The notes beneath the pieces were generated by a model. That model worked only from the letters and a program-made list of their open reading frames with translations. It had not been told where the DNA came from and did no database searches. From the NCBI GenBank assembly GCA_046263755.1, contig JBJYZC010000003.1:124001-188000 (forward strand): 64,000 nt of DNA, written 5' to 3'. Made by a program: the position numbers and the translations under genes. Positions 49,834-59,248 of the stretch are shown here, in pieces; positions within the stretch are counted from its first letter, which is position 1, and the number at the start of each line of letters is the position of its first letter. The DNA comes from Lachnocurva sp029100405. GTDB lineage: Bacteria; Bacillota; Clostridia; Lachnospirales; Lachnospiraceae.

Positions 49834-51696
49834 CTAATTCCTCAGCTGATCCTGTTTTCGGAAGGGATCATAGGCAATACCAGTCCATTCCAGGCCGACC
49901 TGTCCCGAGAACTCCAGGACATTCAAGCGAATTCCGTGAACAATGACGGACAGAAAGCACATGACGATATTGATCGCATGTCCCAGGATCACAACAACCA
50001 TTGCCACAACGATCAGAGGTCCATGCGCCAGGCCGGCTGCCATATTGTTAAAACTCTGAGCAATGGCCAGACCAGCCATGCCCACGGCAAAAAGCCGGAT
50101 ATAGGACATGACATTACCAAAACAGCTGATCGTATTTAAAAAAGATGTGAAGGCACCTCCGAGGCCGGCCTTCAAGCCATCTGCAAAACTTACATCCGGG
50201 CTCATTCCACTAAAGAGAACGACCAGAACAAAACCAATCAGGATACCGACTCCGATCGGTCCGAGGGTCAGCTTCTCTCCCAGCACCAGATAGAGAGAGA
50301 GGAGATACATGCTGACGATCGTGATCATCCAGCCGATGTCTGATACGAAGCTTAAGTCCTTCGATGCCAGCTTGTTCTTCACGGCAATCAGACTTCCGAT
50401 CTCCATCTGAATCGCACCGATTGTGAAAGAAAACTTCATAATGGTATTCTGCTGGGCAGCCGCTGTCAGTCCGAAATACTCCGGATAGTTGGCAAAACCC
50501 GGAAGAACCAGAGCCTTTAAGAAGGGTACCTTCATCGCCGACTCCATGCCGAACCAGGTTCCCGTGATCGCGCCCCAGATAATGGTCGTGATGGAGAGAA
50601 CCAAAAGGAGATAAACCGGCGTTGTCATCTTCTTTTTCTTTGCCGCAAGTCCTACGGTAAAGAGAAGAATCAGAACGCCATAGCCACCGTCTCCTATGAT
50701 CATTGCAAAGAACAAGGCGAAGAACAAGAGAAACCAAAGCGAGATATCCGTCTCCCGGTAGCCCGGCAGGATCCCCAGAATCTTATAGATCGGAGAAATC
50801 AGTTTTGTTACCTTGTTATAGCGAAGCTTGGTCGGTATGGCTTCGTCATCCTTAGATACATCCTCGATGGCATAAGCCCAGGCCTCGTCCCTGGCCTTGG
50901 CCCGAAACAGATCAAGGTCGTCCTCCGGGATATAGCCTGAGATCCAGACCAGTTTCTCGTCACTTTCTGCTGTCCGGTCCGCCGCCGAATCGTCCTCTGC
51001 ATTCTGTGCCCGGATCATTTCCTTTCGGATGGCATCCTCATAGAAAGCCGCTTCCCTTAGCAGAGCCTCGCAATCCGAAATCTTCTTCTGATTCTCTTCG
51101 ACCTCCCGCTTCAGGTCCGAAAGTCCCCTGGCCGGCAGCTGGAATTCATTGGCCGGCAAACCCTGAGGCAGGCTCCCGACGACGGCAATGGTTACTGCCT
51201 TCTCAACGGAAGCCAGGCGGATTGCCCGGATCTTCTCATCCTTTTCGATCTCTTCCCAGACCGGATTATCGACCCGGTAGAAATGTAGATCAAATCCTTC
51301 TTTCCGAAGCTCTCGGACCTGGTTTGGATCGAAATCTCCCCAGGGAGCCAGCCGCTCTGCCTCTGCTGTATCCGCCTGAATGGCTTCTGTCAGAGTCCGC
51401 TTGTCCTCAATGGCCTGTGCTGCCTTCTCCAGCAGATCTTCCAGCGCTTTCCCCTCTAATGGAGCATCCGCTGCATCTTTCTTTCCGTCCTTATCCTTCC
51501 CCTTGTCCTGCTTCGGTGCATATTCCTGAAGCTCGGAAGACAATTTGGATAAGTCCTGGAAACGCCTGGCTGCGGCCGGCGATGCCTGTTTCTTTTCCGC
51601 AATGTGGAGGAGACCCAGGTCTTTTAATCCTTTGATCAGTTCCCTCTTTCGAGAGACTGTGGTCACGACATGGACCATTTTCATTGTTTCGATCAT
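49834..51696 (-). CDS. ntpI: V-type ATPase subunit I (a-subunit)
   Basis: 620 residues. The N-terminal half is cytosolic and helical (peripheral stalk contact), with an acidic-lysine insert KDKGKDKDGKKD; the C-terminal half has about seven membrane helices including SYIRLFAVGMAGLAIAQSFN, which holds the essential stator arginine. Its start overlaps the subunit D stop by four bases. Confidence 0.92.
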   Translation of the reverse strand: MIETMKMVHVVTTVSRKRELIKGLKDLGLLHIAEKKQASPAAARRFQDLSKLSSELQEYAPKQDKGKDKDGKKDAADAPLEGKALEDLLEKAAQAIEDKRTLTEAIQADTAEAERLAPWGDFDPNQVRELRKEGFDLHFYRVDNPVWEEIEKDEKIRAIRLASVEKAVTIAVVGSLPQGLPANEFQLPARGLSDLKREVEENQKKISDCEALLREAAFYEDAIRKEMIRAQNAEDDSAADRTAESDEKLVWISGYIPEDDLDLFRAKARDEAWAYAIEDVSKDDEAIPTKLRYNKVTKLISPIYKILGILPGYRETDISLWFLLFFALFFAMIIGDGGYGVLILLFTVGLAAKKKKMTTPVYLLLVLSITTIIWGAITGTWFGMESAMKVPFLKALVLPGFANYPEYFGLTAAAQQNTIMKFSFTIGAIQMEIGSLIAVKNKLASKDLSFVSDIGWMITIVSMYLLSLYLVLGEKLTLGPIGVGILIGFVLVVLFSGMSPDVSFADGLKAGLGGAFTSFLNTISCFGNVMSYIRLFAVGMAGLAIAQSFNNMAAGLAHGPLIVVAMVVVILGHAINIVMCFLSVIVHGIRLNVLEFSGQVGLEWTGIAYDPFRKQDQLRN

Positions 51697-52307
51697 CGTC
51701 CTGCCTCCACCAGTTTCTTCTTTGAAATCTTGCCTCGGACAACTGCGGCTGTCTGCTGATCACCGAGATAGACTCCGATGATCCGGATATTCTCCTTTGC
51801 TTCCGGTATCTTGACCTTTTCAAAGAGGTTGACTCTCTGCGATGTGGTCCGAAGTTCCTTTTCCAGGAGCTCGACCTGTCTCTCCAGAGTCGATACCAAA
51901 GCATCCAGACGCGCAATCTCCCGAAGCTTTATGACTGCAGTGTCCACCCACAAAGGATAGTCGGATACATTGTAGGCAATGTCCTGGAAGGTCAGTTCCT
52001 GAAAGGCCGGGAGCTTGACTCCGGCGACATTTTCCGTCGTGACCAAAACCTGATCCGGCTGAACCAAATCCTCCAGTTTCTTATCCTCCGGAAAGATCTG
52101 GTTTTCTGCGAAGACTGCGATCCAGTCATCCAGATTTCCGACCATGGCTTCCCGTTCGGCTTCCTTTGCTTTCAGTTCTGCGTTGACCTGCATGATAACG
52201 GACTGCAGCTGCTGTTTCTTCAACTGCAGAGTCGGCAGGTAGCGCTGGTACTGCTTCAGGTGATCTTTCTGCACTTTCTGTTCATTTTTCGTGAGTTTGA
52301 CCGCCAT
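51693..52307 (-). CDS. ntpD: V-type ATPase subunit D (central rotor shaft)
   Basis: 204 residues with long N- and C-terminal coiled-coil helices (KLTKNEQKVQKDHLKQYQRYLPTLQLKKQQLQ and RQVELLEKELRTTSQRVNLFEKVKIP), the hallmark of the rotor shaft. Follows subunit B by 15 bp. Confidence 0.9.
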   Translation of the reverse strand: MAVKLTKNEQKVQKDHLKQYQRYLPTLQLKKQQLQSVIMQVNAELKAKEAEREAMVGNLDDWIAVFAENQIFPEDKKLEDLVQPDQVLVTTENVAGVKLPAFQELTFQDIAYNVSDYPLWVDTAVIKLREIARLDALVSTLERQVELLEKELRTTSQRVNLFEKVKIPEAKENIRIIGVYLGDQQTAAVVRGKISKKKLVEAGR

Positions 52308-52322
52308 AAGCTGCTCCTTTAC

Positions 52323-53612
52323 TTAACTCGCCTTCTTAGGCCATCTCTCCTGGATCAGACTGGTCTTAAGACCGGTCTCATTCGGTTCGAAGCAATCCGC
52401 CAGAATCTCCCAGCCCAGATCCAGAGCCTCTTCCAGAGGAATGTTCACGCTGAGATTCATCAGCTTGTCTTCGAAGAGCTGTCCGTATTTCAAAAGCTTG
52501 TCATCCCAGTCACTCATAGCAAAGCCCATGGACTTCTTCTCCAGGCTCTCCTTGTACTGGGCGTAGAGCTTGATCATGGCATCCATCAGAGCCCGGTGGT
52601 CGTCTCTCGTATCACCGTTTACATTCTGCTTCAGACGGGACAGAGAGCCGAAAGGCTCAATGTGGCCGTTCTTCAGATAGAACTGGCCCTCGGTAATGTA
52701 ACCCGTGTTATCCGGAACCGGGTGAGTGACATCGTCGCCCGGCATCGTTGTAACACCGAGAATGGTGATGGAACCTGCGCCCTCGATATCCACAGCCTTC
52801 TCATAACGGGAAGCCAGCATGGAATAGAGATCGCCCGGGTAACCTCGGTTGGAAGGCACCTGCTCCATGGTGATGGCCAGTTCCTTCTCTGCATCGCAGA
52901 AAGAGGTCATATCGGTCAGAAGAACCAGAACCTTCTTTCCTTCCAGAGCGAACTGCTCGGCTACCGCCAGAGACATGTCCGGAACCAGGGTGGATTCTAC
53001 GGTCGGATCCGCAGCGGTATGGATGAACATCACTGTATGGCTCATGGCACCACCCTTCTCCAGTGTGTCGCGGAAAGCCAGATAATCATCATATTTCAGA
53101 CCCATGCCGCCAAGAACGATCACATCGACCTCGGCCTGGAGAGCGATCCGGGCCAGAAGCTGGTTATAGGGCTCGCCGGATACCGAGAAGATCGGGAGTT
53201 TCTGGCTCTCGACCAGGGTATTGAACATATCGATCATGGGAATACCGGTACGGATCATGTGCTTGGGAACGATACGCTTGGCCGGGTTAAAGGAAGGCCC
53301 GCCGATATCGATCATATTCTCCGTCAATGCCGGACCATTGTCTCTTGGTACTCCGGCACCGTTAAAGATCCGTCCCAGAAGGTGCTCGGAGAAGGAGACC
53401 TGCATGGGCCGGCCCAGGAAACGAACCGGATCATTGGTGCTGACACCCTGAGCGCCGGCGAAAACCTGAAGCGAAACCAGGTCTCCATCCAGCTTGATAA
53501 CATTGGCGTAGCTGTCCCCGACCAGGGCCAGGTCGCCATTTCGAATTCCCTCTGCACGGACGGTTACAACGTTGCCGACAATGGATTCGATTTTCGTATA
53601 TACTTTCTGCAT
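52323..53612 (-). CDS. ntpB: V-type ATPase subunit B
   Basis: 429 residues, non-catalytic nucleotide-binding subunit. It lacks a P-loop at the corresponding position (IFSVSGEPYNQLLARIA) but keeps the RALMDAMIKLYAQYKESLEKKSMGFAMS-type C-terminal domain and PSNRGYPGDLYSMLASRYEKA. RBS AGGAGGG; eight bases after subunit A. Confidence 0.95.
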   Translation of the reverse strand: MQKVYTKIESIVGNVVTVRAEGIRNGDLALVGDSYANVIKLDGDLVSLQVFAGAQGVSTNDPVRFLGRPMQVSFSEHLLGRIFNGAGVPRDNGPALTENMIDIGGPSFNPAKRIVPKHMIRTGIPMIDMFNTLVESQKLPIFSVSGEPYNQLLARIALQAEVDVIVLGGMGLKYDDYLAFRDTLEKGGAMSHTVMFIHTAADPTVESTLVPDMSLAVAEQFALEGKKVLVLLTDMTSFCDAEKELAITMEQVPSNRGYPGDLYSMLASRYEKAVDIEGAGSITILGVTTMPGDDVTHPVPDNTGYITEGQFYLKNGHIEPFGSLSRLKQNVNGDTRDDHRALMDAMIKLYAQYKESLEKKSMGFAMSDWDDKLLKYGQLFEDKLMNLSVNIPLEEALDLGWEILADCFEPNETGLKTSLIQERWPKKAS

Positions 53613-53620
53613 AATCCCTC

Positions 53621-55354
53621 CTATGCCGCTTTCACCTTAGCCTGATACAGAGCGGTGATCTTAGCCTTCTGTGTCTCATACTCCGCTGCATCCCTGGTGA
53701 TACCGTGCCAATCCAGAAATGCCTGACGGATCTCATTGAAGAAGGAACGGATCTCATTCTTGTCCTCAAGGTCATACTGCTCTGTCAGGATATCATAAAG
53801 AAGAGCGAACTCTTCCTTCTGCCGCTCCGGCTCATCCGATGCATCAACCGGATCAAAGGAGTTCTGCTGGAGATAGACCGCATCGAGGAGTTCACCCTTT
53901 TGATAGGTGATGTAGTCCTCAGCAGTGGTTCCCTCTTCACCGACGACCTTCATCATCTGACTGACTTCAATGCTCCGGCGTAAGATGGCTCTGGCCTTCT
54001 CGACCTTGTCCATTTCAATAATACCGTCATACTTGGACCAGGACTCGGTCGGGTCGATGGCCGGATACTTACGGGCATCGGACCGCTCTCTGGACAGACC
54101 GTGGAAAGCACCGACAACCTTCAGCGTTGCCTGGGTCACCGGTTCCTCGAAGTTACCGCCAGCCGGTGAAACGGTACCGCCGATCGTAACGGAACCGATC
54201 GAGCCGTCCTTCAGGCGAACCTTTCCGGCTCTCTCATAGAAGGCTGCAATGGTGGATTCGAGGTAGGCCGGGAAAGCTTCCTCGCCGGGGATCTCCTCCA
54301 GACGTCCGCTCATCTCACGCATGGCCTGGGCCCAACGGCTGGTCGAATCTGCCAGAAGCAGGACATTCAAGCCCATCTGGCGATAATATTCTGCAATGGT
54401 AACTGCCGTGTAACAGGAAGCCTCACGGGCTGCAACCGGCATGGAAGAAGTATTACAAATAATAATGGTCCGCTCCATCAGGGAACGTCCGGTCCTGGGA
54501 TCCTCGAGTTCCGGGAACTCCTTTAAGACTTCAACGACCTCACCGGCACGCTCTCCGCAGGCTGCGATAACAACGATGTCTGCCTCGCCGTTTTTGGCCT
54601 CCATATGCTGGAGCACAGTCTTTCCGGCTCCGAAAGGTCCGGGAACGCAGAAGGTTCCGCCCTTGGCGACCGGAAGGAAAGTATCGATACAGCGAAGCTT
54701 CATGATCAGAGGTTCATCCGGACGAAGCCTTTCTTCATAACACTTGATCGGCTGCTTGATGGGCTGGGTGATGACCATGGAGAGGTCTTTTGTTTCTCCA
54801 AGACTGTTCTCGATCACGCAGACCGTCGAGCGGACATTATAGCTGCCCTCGGGCTGGATGGATCTGACCGTCCAGTCGGATCCCTTTAAGGTAAAGGGAA
54901 CCATGATATGGTGGGTGAAGAGTCCTTCCGGAACGGTTCCGATAGTATCGCCGGCAGCGACACTGTCCCCGGGCTTCACGGTCGGGGTAAATTGCCAATC
55001 CTTATCCGGGATGGCATCGAGATAGACGCCGCGCTCCAGGAAGAATCCGCACTTTTCCGCCAGCTGAGGCAAGGGGTTCTGCAGCCCGTCATAGATCTGT
55101 GTCAGAAGTCCCGGTCCCAGGTCAACACTCATAAGCTCACCGGTAAATTCCACCGGATCGCCGACTTTGATGCCATTCGACATCTCATAAATCTGCATAC
55201 TGGCAATTCCCTTGGTGATACGAATGACCTCACCCTTCAGCCGCTTCCCGTCGACCAGGATGTAGGCCACCTCGTTCTTATGGACAGGTCCGTCAAATTG
55301 GACATTCGCCATATTTCCGTTGATGCCAGATACATGTCCTTTCACTATTTCCAT
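53621..55354 (-). CDS. ntpA: V-type ATPase catalytic subunit A
   Basis: 577 residues, with catalytic P-loop GPFGAGKTVLQ (about 239-249), ACGERAGEVVEVLKEFPEL, LADSTSRWAQAMREMSGRLEEIPGEEAFPAYL, and the bulge domain (about 115-185) specific to V/A-type A subunits. RBS AGGAGAT. It hydrolyses or synthesises ATP in the V1 head together with B. Confidence 0.96.
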   Translation of the reverse strand: MEIVKGHVSGINGNMANVQFDGPVHKNEVAYILVDGKRLKGEVIRITKGIASMQIYEMSNGIKVGDPVEFTGELMSVDLGPGLLTQIYDGLQNPLPQLAEKCGFFLERGVYLDAIPDKDWQFTPTVKPGDSVAAGDTIGTVPEGLFTHHIMVPFTLKGSDWTVRSIQPEGSYNVRSTVCVIENSLGETKDLSMVITQPIKQPIKCYEERLRPDEPLIMKLRCIDTFLPVAKGGTFCVPGPFGAGKTVLQHMEAKNGEADIVVIAACGERAGEVVEVLKEFPELEDPRTGRSLMERTIIICNTSSMPVAAREASCYTAVTIAEYYRQMGLNVLLLADSTSRWAQAMREMSGRLEEIPGEEAFPAYLESTIAAFYERAGKVRLKDGSIGSVTIGGTVSPAGGNFEEPVTQATLKVVGAFHGLSRERSDARKYPAIDPTESWSKYDGIIEMDKVEKARAILRRSIEVSQMMKVVGEEGTTAEDYITYQKGELLDAVYLQQNSFDPVDASDEPERQKEEFALLYDILTEQYDLEDKNEIRSFFNEIRQAFLDWHGITRDAAEYETQKAKITALYQAKVKAA

Positions 55355-55444
55355 AGATATCTCCTGCTCTTTTTGTATACGAATTTTGGGAATCTAATCT
55401 TAAGTAGTTCTTTTGTGATCGATCTCATGTGATTACAAGGATTC

Positions 55445-55969
55445 TCACGCGATTCCGTAAACCCGCTTCCGTACAACTTCCATCAGCCGACGGAATTCCG
55501 CCTCGCCCTTATCATGGACAAAGCATTGCTGTCTCATGAGAAGCTTCAGCTTGATGGCATAACCGAAGAGAACATAGTCATCGAACATATGGAGTCCGAC
55601 CAATTCATCGAGCGTCCGGAATTCATAATCCAGCATCTCCTTCTCCGCTTCCAGCGGATTCTTGGCATGCATGAGCGTTCCGACAAAGGAAACAATGCCT
55701 GCATCTCTTGCTGCCGGAGCCTGAACCGTCTGACCCAGATTCACTGCTCTCTGATAATTCAATTCCTCCATAATTCTGCCATAACTCTCCTGCCACTTCT
55801 TAAGAAGCGGCATATCCGAAGAATCCAGTGTCAGCTCCGACAGTTTCCTGTATACTGACTCCGAAACTGCTCCCTGACACAGATCCAGGAATTCTTCATA
55901 GGAGATCGGCGGTTCTCCATCACTTCGAAGCTCAGGCAGGCTCGCAACCAGATAATAATACGAAGCCAT
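55445..55969 (-). CDS. DUF2764 protein of V-ATPase operons
   Basis: 174 residues. It begins MASYYYLVASLPELRSDGEPPISYEEF, the pattern of DUF2764 proteins found between subunits E and A in Chlamydia, Treponema and Bacteroidetes V-ATPase operons. It probably takes the place of subunit C (socket) in this enzyme type; that is inferred from its conserved position. RBS GGAGGTGAAGC. Confidence 0.75.
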   Translation of the reverse strand: MASYYYLVASLPELRSDGEPPISYEEFLDLCQGAVSESVYRKLSELTLDSSDMPLLKKWQESYGRIMEELNYQRAVNLGQTVQAPAARDAGIVSFVGTLMHAKNPLEAEKEMLDYEFRTLDELVGLHMFDDYVLFGYAIKLKLLMRQQCFVHDKGEAEFRRLMEVVRKRVYGIA

Positions 55970-55982
55970 GCTTCACCTCCTG

Positions 55983-56543
55983 TCAGATCTCCAGATTCCG
56001 GAAATAAGGCATCATCATCTCGGCGATCTCCTCATCCGTACAATCGAAGTAACCAGATCCGTCCTTGGATGCCAGGCGGAAACCTGCCTTCACACCCTTG
56101 GTCGGGCAGATGGTCAAGCCCTTTTCGATCTCATCCTTCAGTTCATTCTTCAAAGTTTCCGATACTTCGGCAACTTCCGCCTGATAGTTCCTGGGATCCT
56201 CTCCCTGGAGTGCTGCCCGAATCAACTTGCCGAGTGCATCATCTGACAGCTGCTTTTGAACATCTCTTTTTAAAAGCCGTTCAAACTGCTTCTCCACTTC
56301 CGTACGGAAAGCAAGCGCTGCATCCCGTCTGGCCTGATCTGCTGAAACCCTGGCGCTTTCCTTCAGCACAGCGATATCCCGCTCTGCTGCCTCCTTTTCG
56401 GCAGAAGCCTCTGCTTTTGCCTTCGAAACGATCTCGTCCGCCTTCTTTCTGGCATTCGCAAGGATCGTTTCCGCCTCCGCGTTGGCAGCGTCAACCCCTT
56501 CTTTTCGGATCGACGTCACCAGGTCCTGGATTTGTACTTCCAT
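55983..56543 (-). CDS. ntpE: V-type ATPase subunit E (peripheral stalk)
   Basis: 186 residues, with an extended N-terminal coiled coil rich in Ala, Glu and Lys (DAANAEAETILANARKKADEIVSKAKAEASAEKEAAERD) and a C-terminal globular part. First gene of the operon, behind a strong promoter. A separate subunit G/H partner is not seen. Confidence 0.88.
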   Translation of the reverse strand: MEVQIQDLVTSIRKEGVDAANAEAETILANARKKADEIVSKAKAEASAEKEAAERDIAVLKESARVSADQARRDAALAFRTEVEKQFERLLKRDVQKQLSDDALGKLIRAALQGEDPRNYQAEVAEVSETLKNELKDEIEKGLTICPTKGVKAGFRLASKDGSGYFDCTDEEIAEMMMPYFRNLEI

Positions 56544-56610
56544 ACCTTCCTCCTAACACATACAAAGTCCTTCTTGCTGCATTTTCTGGAATTTCACACC
56601 ATCAAAAATC

Positions 56611-56639
56611 ATTATAATTAACTATAAATTGCCTGTAAA
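56611..56639 (-). promoter_or_regulatory. Strong sigma-A promoter of the V-ATPase operon
   Basis: On the minus strand TTTACA (56634-56639), 17-base spacer, and a perfect TATAAT (56611-56616), about 67 bp before the subunit E start. Confidence 0.85.
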
Positions 56640-56688
56640 GGATAAGAATTTTGTGGCATATGTCTATTTTGCCATACAATAGAACCCT

Positions 56689-58884
56689 TTATCGAATAAT
56701 GGTATGCAGTCTTGCAGAGAACAGATACCTCTCCCGATAGGAATTGATTTCCTTGACCTGATACTGAATCAAAGCGCCCTTTCCAGTCGTGACCGTTCGT
56801 ATGAATGGTGCATCCCAGCGGCCAAGCTCCGCTTTGGCTCTCTGGAAGACTGCATGTTCCGAAGATTTCGGATCGCTCAAAGCACGGGCCAGGGATTCCG
56901 GATCCAGGCTGCCGGTTTCCTGTAGTGCCTGGCGAAAAGGATCATTGGCATACAGGAAAGTAACCTTCCTGTCATTCGCCTCAAAAATTCCCAAGGGAAT
57001 CTTCGAAGCGAAATCCATTTTTCCGGCCGTGTGATAATACTTGCCCTCATCGTACTCTTCACTCTTGAACTTCCGGCTTCCGGACTGCCCGACGGCAGCC
57101 TCGGACTCCTCCGGCTTACCGAAGAGGAAGCCCTGAGCCTTTTCGCAGCCGATGCTCTTTAAGAATTCATACTGGGCCTCGGTCTCCACCGCCTCTGCCA
57201 AAGTCTCGATGCCGATGGACTTGGCCATTCGAATGGTCGATTCCAGGATCTGCATGGATCTGAAATTCAGTTCTCCGATCGGCCGCATATCGATCTTCAC
57301 GGCATCCACTTCAACATTTCTCAAGGTATTGATCGAATCATGACCCCTGCCGAAGCCGTCGATCCAGACATGGAAGCCAGCCGAACGGAGCCGTCTGATT
57401 TCTCTCCGCATCCGATCGACATCCTCTTCAATAATATCCTCCGTCAACTCGATTCGAAGCCGGTTATGGGGTACATTAAAGCAATCCGCCGCATCCACAA
57501 TCATACTGTAGACATCGCACAACTGGAAGTCCAGGCGGGAAAGGTTGAAGGAAATGGGCGGACAATTATAGCCCCGATCGGCAAGATTCCGATAGAGTTT
57601 GCAGCTCTCCCGGATGATGTGCCGATCCAAAAGATGAATCTGCCTGGTACTCTCCAAAGCAGGGATGAAGCGGCCGGGCTGTAAGAAACCAAGCTCCGGA
57701 CTGTTCCATCTGGCCAGTGCCTCAAGTCCGCAGAGGCTGCCGGTCAGAGTCCTTACCACCGGCTGATAATAAACGAGGATCTCCTGATTCTCCAGCGCTG
57801 ACTGGAAATTCTCATTGATGAAACGGATATCCTCCACTTTCCGCTCCACTTCCTCATCATAATAACAAAAATAACGGTCTTCGATTTGCCGGATCTGATC
57901 CATGGCCATGCGGGCCCGGTCGCAGAAAGCAGAGATCGTGCTGTCATCGTCCGGCTGGATCCGGCAGATACCGACCTTCAATTCCAGCCGAATCAAGCTG
58001 TCCTGCTGCTCCATATTCTCCTGAACGATCCGAAGCTTCCTCTCCAGACCGTCTTCCAGGGTCAGAATGCAGAAATGATCATTGGAGAAACGTGCGATCA
58101 AAGCACCCTCATAGACCTTCCGCAGGGTCTGACTGACCTTCTTAATGATCTTATCGCCCTCTTCATAGCCCTGCTCAGCATTGAAGAGTTTCATTTTCAT
58201 GATGTCATAATAGAGAATGACCGGCCTCTGTCCGCCCTCCCGCATGCGCTGGAGAACGCCCTCGGCCTTCTTTTCGAAGAAATAAGAATTGGGCAGAAGG
58301 GTCAGGGGATCGTAAACTCCCATGTCATATTCCAAAGCACGGATTACATAAGCCTTGTGATTCTCCCAGGTCGTCGGATGGATCCGTAAAGCCACTTCCA
58401 GGTCGGCTTTCCTGCCTTTTACAATATATTCCCCCTTCTCGATCAGATCCTCGAGAGAGATGCCCAGATATTTGAAATATTCACTATAAGATGTGCCCGG
58501 ATTCAGCGGCCGGCTGTCACCCCAAATCTGGCGAAAAGCCCGGTTGCAGAGATAGACCTCACTCCCATTTGCCGCAACGATTGCCATCGCTTCATCACTT
58601 TCCTTCACAAAACGAGCCAGCTCCCGTTCCGTTGACAGGTTCCTGAGCTGCTTTGCAATCAGAAAGCCCAGTAACAGAGCCAGGAATAATCCGGAAAGAA
58701 TCTGAATCAAGAGATCTGCTGCTGTAAGTCCCCTGTTTCCCATCACAAGATGCAAAATATCCTGCATGATCATCAGAGAAATATAGACCGACAGCGTCAG
58801 TCCTCCTGCAATTATGCCATAATGCCGCCTTTTTTCGTATGATAAAGGCTGTTGCTTCTGTTGTCCCGCCGTTTTTTTCGCCAT
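56689..58884 (-). CDS. Membrane GGDEF/EAL protein with degenerate active sites
   Basis: 731 residues. Two N-terminal membrane helices (about 22-44 and 58-77), a PAS-like region (about 90-185), a GGDEF domain whose signature reads RFSNDHF (266-271 instead of GGDEF), and an EAL domain with EAL at 388-390, Asn 447 and Glu 479 kept, but with the loop-6 DDFG changed to DGFG (509-512). A C-terminal PAS-like extension follows. Diguanylate cyclase activity is almost certainly absent and phosphodiesterase activity doubtful, so it may bind c-di-GMP or act as a scaffold. It is monocistronic, upstream of the V-ATPase operon in the same direction. Confidence 0.85.
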   Translation of the reverse strand: MAKKTAGQQKQQPLSYEKRRHYGIIAGGLTLSVYISLMIMQDILHLVMGNRGLTAADLLIQILSGLFLALLLGFLIAKQLRNLSTERELARFVKESDEAMAIVAANGSEVYLCNRAFRQIWGDSRPLNPGTSYSEYFKYLGISLEDLIEKGEYIVKGRKADLEVALRIHPTTWENHKAYVIRALEYDMGVYDPLTLLPNSYFFEKKAEGVLQRMREGGQRPVILYYDIMKMKLFNAEQGYEEGDKIIKKVSQTLRKVYEGALIARFSNDHFCILTLEDGLERKLRIVQENMEQQDSLIRLELKVGICRIQPDDDSTISAFCDRARMAMDQIRQIEDRYFCYYDEEVERKVEDIRFINENFQSALENQEILVYYQPVVRTLTGSLCGLEALARWNSPELGFLQPGRFIPALESTRQIHLLDRHIIRESCKLYRNLADRGYNCPPISFNLSRLDFQLCDVYSMIVDAADCFNVPHNRLRIELTEDIIEEDVDRMRREIRRLRSAGFHVWIDGFGRGHDSINTLRNVEVDAVKIDMRPIGELNFRSMQILESTIRMAKSIGIETLAEAVETEAQYEFLKSIGCEKAQGFLFGKPEESEAAVGQSGSRKFKSEEYDEGKYYHTAGKMDFASKIPLGIFEANDRKVTFLYANDPFRQALQETGSLDPESLARALSDPKSSEHAVFQRAKAELGRWDAPFIRTVTTGKGALIQYQVKEINSYRERYLFSARLHTIIR

Positions 58885-59248
58885 GAAAGACCTCCCTGAA
58901 TGTTGCCTCCCTTTTCACTCCCCGGGGGGCAGCCTGCTTTCGCCGGCTTTGTTGCCTGAGCCGACTAGTTGCCTGAGCTGACTATGCTATCTAAGCAAAC
59001 CCATGTAAGTATACTAACACAATACTATGTTCATATTATCGGCGAGTTATGAAGAAAATATTGCGGGAATAATCTTGACATACTCCCACGACTCAAGTCG
59101 TGGGAGTCTTTAGATTTACTTAACATCACCGCAGTCTTATAGGAGGGGTATAGTTAAGCTTTTCAAGATTTAACGTCTATTGGATTTCAATACCCACGTA
59201 CCTACTTTCCAGACGAAAGGTTTATGTCTGAACCTTTATATTTCGTTT
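58885..59248. other. Gene-free 364 bp holding the right end of the IS200/IS605 element
   Basis: The left part (58885-59070) is the upstream region of the GGDEF/EAL gene, with a tandem ttgcctgagc-gacta duplication at 58950-58985. The right part (59075-59248) is the 3' untranslated tail of tnpB, ending in a perfect 12-bp hairpin, and probably encodes the TnpB omega RNA. Confidence 0.6.
59082..59248 (-). ncRNA. Putative TnpB omega RNA tail
   Basis: The region between the tnpB stop and the right-end hairpin has no gene and includes pairings such as aaacctttcgtctgg/aaggtt near 59205-59235. In TnpB systems the guide RNA spans the 3' part of tnpB to the right end and reads its guide from the flanking DNA, here leftward of about 59078. 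Inferred from family knowledge. Confidence 0.5.

Noticed and set aside
52260..53645. Long plus-strand reading frame (461 codons)
   Set aside because: It is an antisense shadow of V-ATPase subunit B, which has clear family motifs, a ribosome binding site and tight operon spacing on the minus strand.
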